Shown: in pieces, positions 63,382 to 64,000 of the stretch
How positions within the stretch are numbered: position 1 is the first letter of the stretch
How the letters are laid out: each line of letters starts with the position of its first letter
Source: Streptomyces sp. NRRL S-118
Lineage (GTDB): Bacteria; Actinomycetota; Actinomycetes; Streptomycetales; Streptomycetaceae
Assembly: GCF_000716335.1 (NCBI RefSeq)
Contig: NZ_KL591016.1
Location: forward strand, 39,222-103,221
Reading direction: 5' to 3'
DNA: 64,000 bases
Position numbers and translations under genes: made by a program
The notes under the pieces: generated by a model
The model's input: the letters and a program-made list of their open reading frames with translations, nothing else
Database searches by the model: none
Told to the model about the DNA's origin: nothing

Positions 63382-63486
63382 TCCCGACGGGGTGTCATCC
63401 GGCCGCGGGGCAGCGGGAGTTCTAGGGAGTGGAGAGGCGCCGCTCCGTCATGTCCGCCCTGCTGATCCGCAAGGAGATCCGCATCC

Positions 63487-64000
63487 ATGACCAGGATGAA
63501 GAAGTACGCGCTGGCCGTGTCCGTGACCGCCGCGCTGGTGGCGGTCCCCGCCACCCTGCCGACCACGGCGTTCGCGACCGCGTCCCCGGAGCCGGTACCC
63601 GCGCCGGGTGCGACCGTCGCGGCCGCACCGGCGCAGCCGGCCCCCGCGAAGGCCCCTGCGGACGCCCCCTCCGGGATCACCGCGAAGACCATCGGGAAGG
63701 CCGCCGGGAAGACCCATGCGTCTCCCGTGCGGGTGGTGGCCCCGGGCGAGCGTGTGAAGGCCGCCCCCGGCGTGGAGCTGTGGCTCACCCCCGAGGGCAA
63801 GCACTGGTCCACCGGCGACGGCGGCGAGAACTTCCGCAGCGTCGTCGACGGCAACCTGGACATGTCCGCGCCGGGCGTCAGCCACCAGACCGAGGGCACG
63901 GCCAAGCGCCTGTTCCACTCCGGCGTCTACTACGGAACCAAGGCCGCCGCTCGCGTCGTACTCACCGACGCGACGGGCGGGACCACCACCGCCAAGCTCG
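63487..64000 (+). CDS. secreted protein, 3' end beyond the window
   Basis: 171 residues seen. MTRMKKYALAVSVTAALVAV is a signal peptide, with cleavage near TAFATASPE. An Ala/Pro-rich linker follows (VPAPGATVAAAPAQPAPAK), then an ordered domain: ELWLTPEGKHWSTGDGGENFRSVVDG and LFHSGVYYGTKAAARVVLTD. Unknown family; resembles Streptomyces exported proteins of the cell surface. AAGGAG lies 11 bases before ATG 63487; ATG 63496 is possible. Confidence 0.7.
   Translation, partial: MTRMKKYALAVSVTAALVAVPATLPTTAFATASPEPVPAPGATVAAAPAQPAPAKAPADAPSGITAKTIGKAAGKTHASPVRVVAPGERVKAAPGVELWLTPEGKHWSTGDGGENFRSVVDGNLDMSAPGVSHQTEGTAKRLFHSGVYYGTKAAARVVLTDATGGTTTAKL

Overview
The window is high-GC actinobacterial chromosome, almost certainly Streptomyces. 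The supporting evidence is the strong G/C third-position bias, many GTG starts, a Rex-type operator before nuoA, the futalosine route to menaquinone, a mycothiol-dependent enzyme family, DUF3558/DUF2637/DUF4229/DUF4253 proteins and Streptomyces-type DnaA boxes (TTGTCCACA). I see no insertion sequence, prophage, CRISPR array, rRNA or tRNA. It reads as ordinary chromosomal backbone with small accessory insertions.

The left half (1-31 kb) is built around the respiratory chain. It opens with the first genes of complex I (nuoA, nuoB, partial nuoC, minus strand) behind a Rex operator. Menaquinone genes follow, interspersed with unrelated genes: a MenJ/geranylgeranyl-reductase-type enzyme, the final C-methyltransferase (menG/ubiE), mqnC, mqnA, mqnE, and the late UbiX-like, UbiA-like (MqnP) and UbiD-like proteins. 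Between them lie an NlpC/P60 wall hydrolase, a receptor Ser/Thr kinase, a cold-shock protein, a CapA-like protein, a phosphatase, an MFS pump, a secreted Pro-Asp repeat protein, a DAACS symporter preceded by a Cys-rich leader peptide, a UdgX-type uracil-DNA glycosylase, an Lrp/AsnC regulator and a rhomboid protease.

The middle (31-46 kb) starts with a two-gene unit: a cytoplasmic P-loop ATPase and a membrane-anchored periplasmic-binding-protein-like receptor. This is my best candidate for an undescribed system. An SDR and an SRPBCC protein follow. Then comes the hemL - phosphatase - polysaccharide deacetylase - resA - ccdA - resB - resC block (minus strand) for haem synthesis and cytochrome c maturation. 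resA carries a perfect 39-bp coding minisatellite and a Rex-like site over its start codon.

The right part (46-64 kb) is more accessory. It holds two GNAT/NmrA-type genes, a Mut7-C RNase-like protein, MarR and TetR regulators, and a flavin monooxygenase divergent from its TetR gene. The TetR/monooxygenase promoter is covered by an in-phase array of 14-bp palindromic repeats. RtcB, two DUF3558-type lipoproteins and a DUF2637 protein follow, then class-I lysS and argS, divergent around a pair of DnaA boxes, a DUF4253 protein and a secreted protein cut by the window edge.

Together the genes link NADH oxidation (complex I), menaquinone supply, haem and cytochrome c assembly. The two Rex-like operators suggest shared redox control of at least the nuo and res units.
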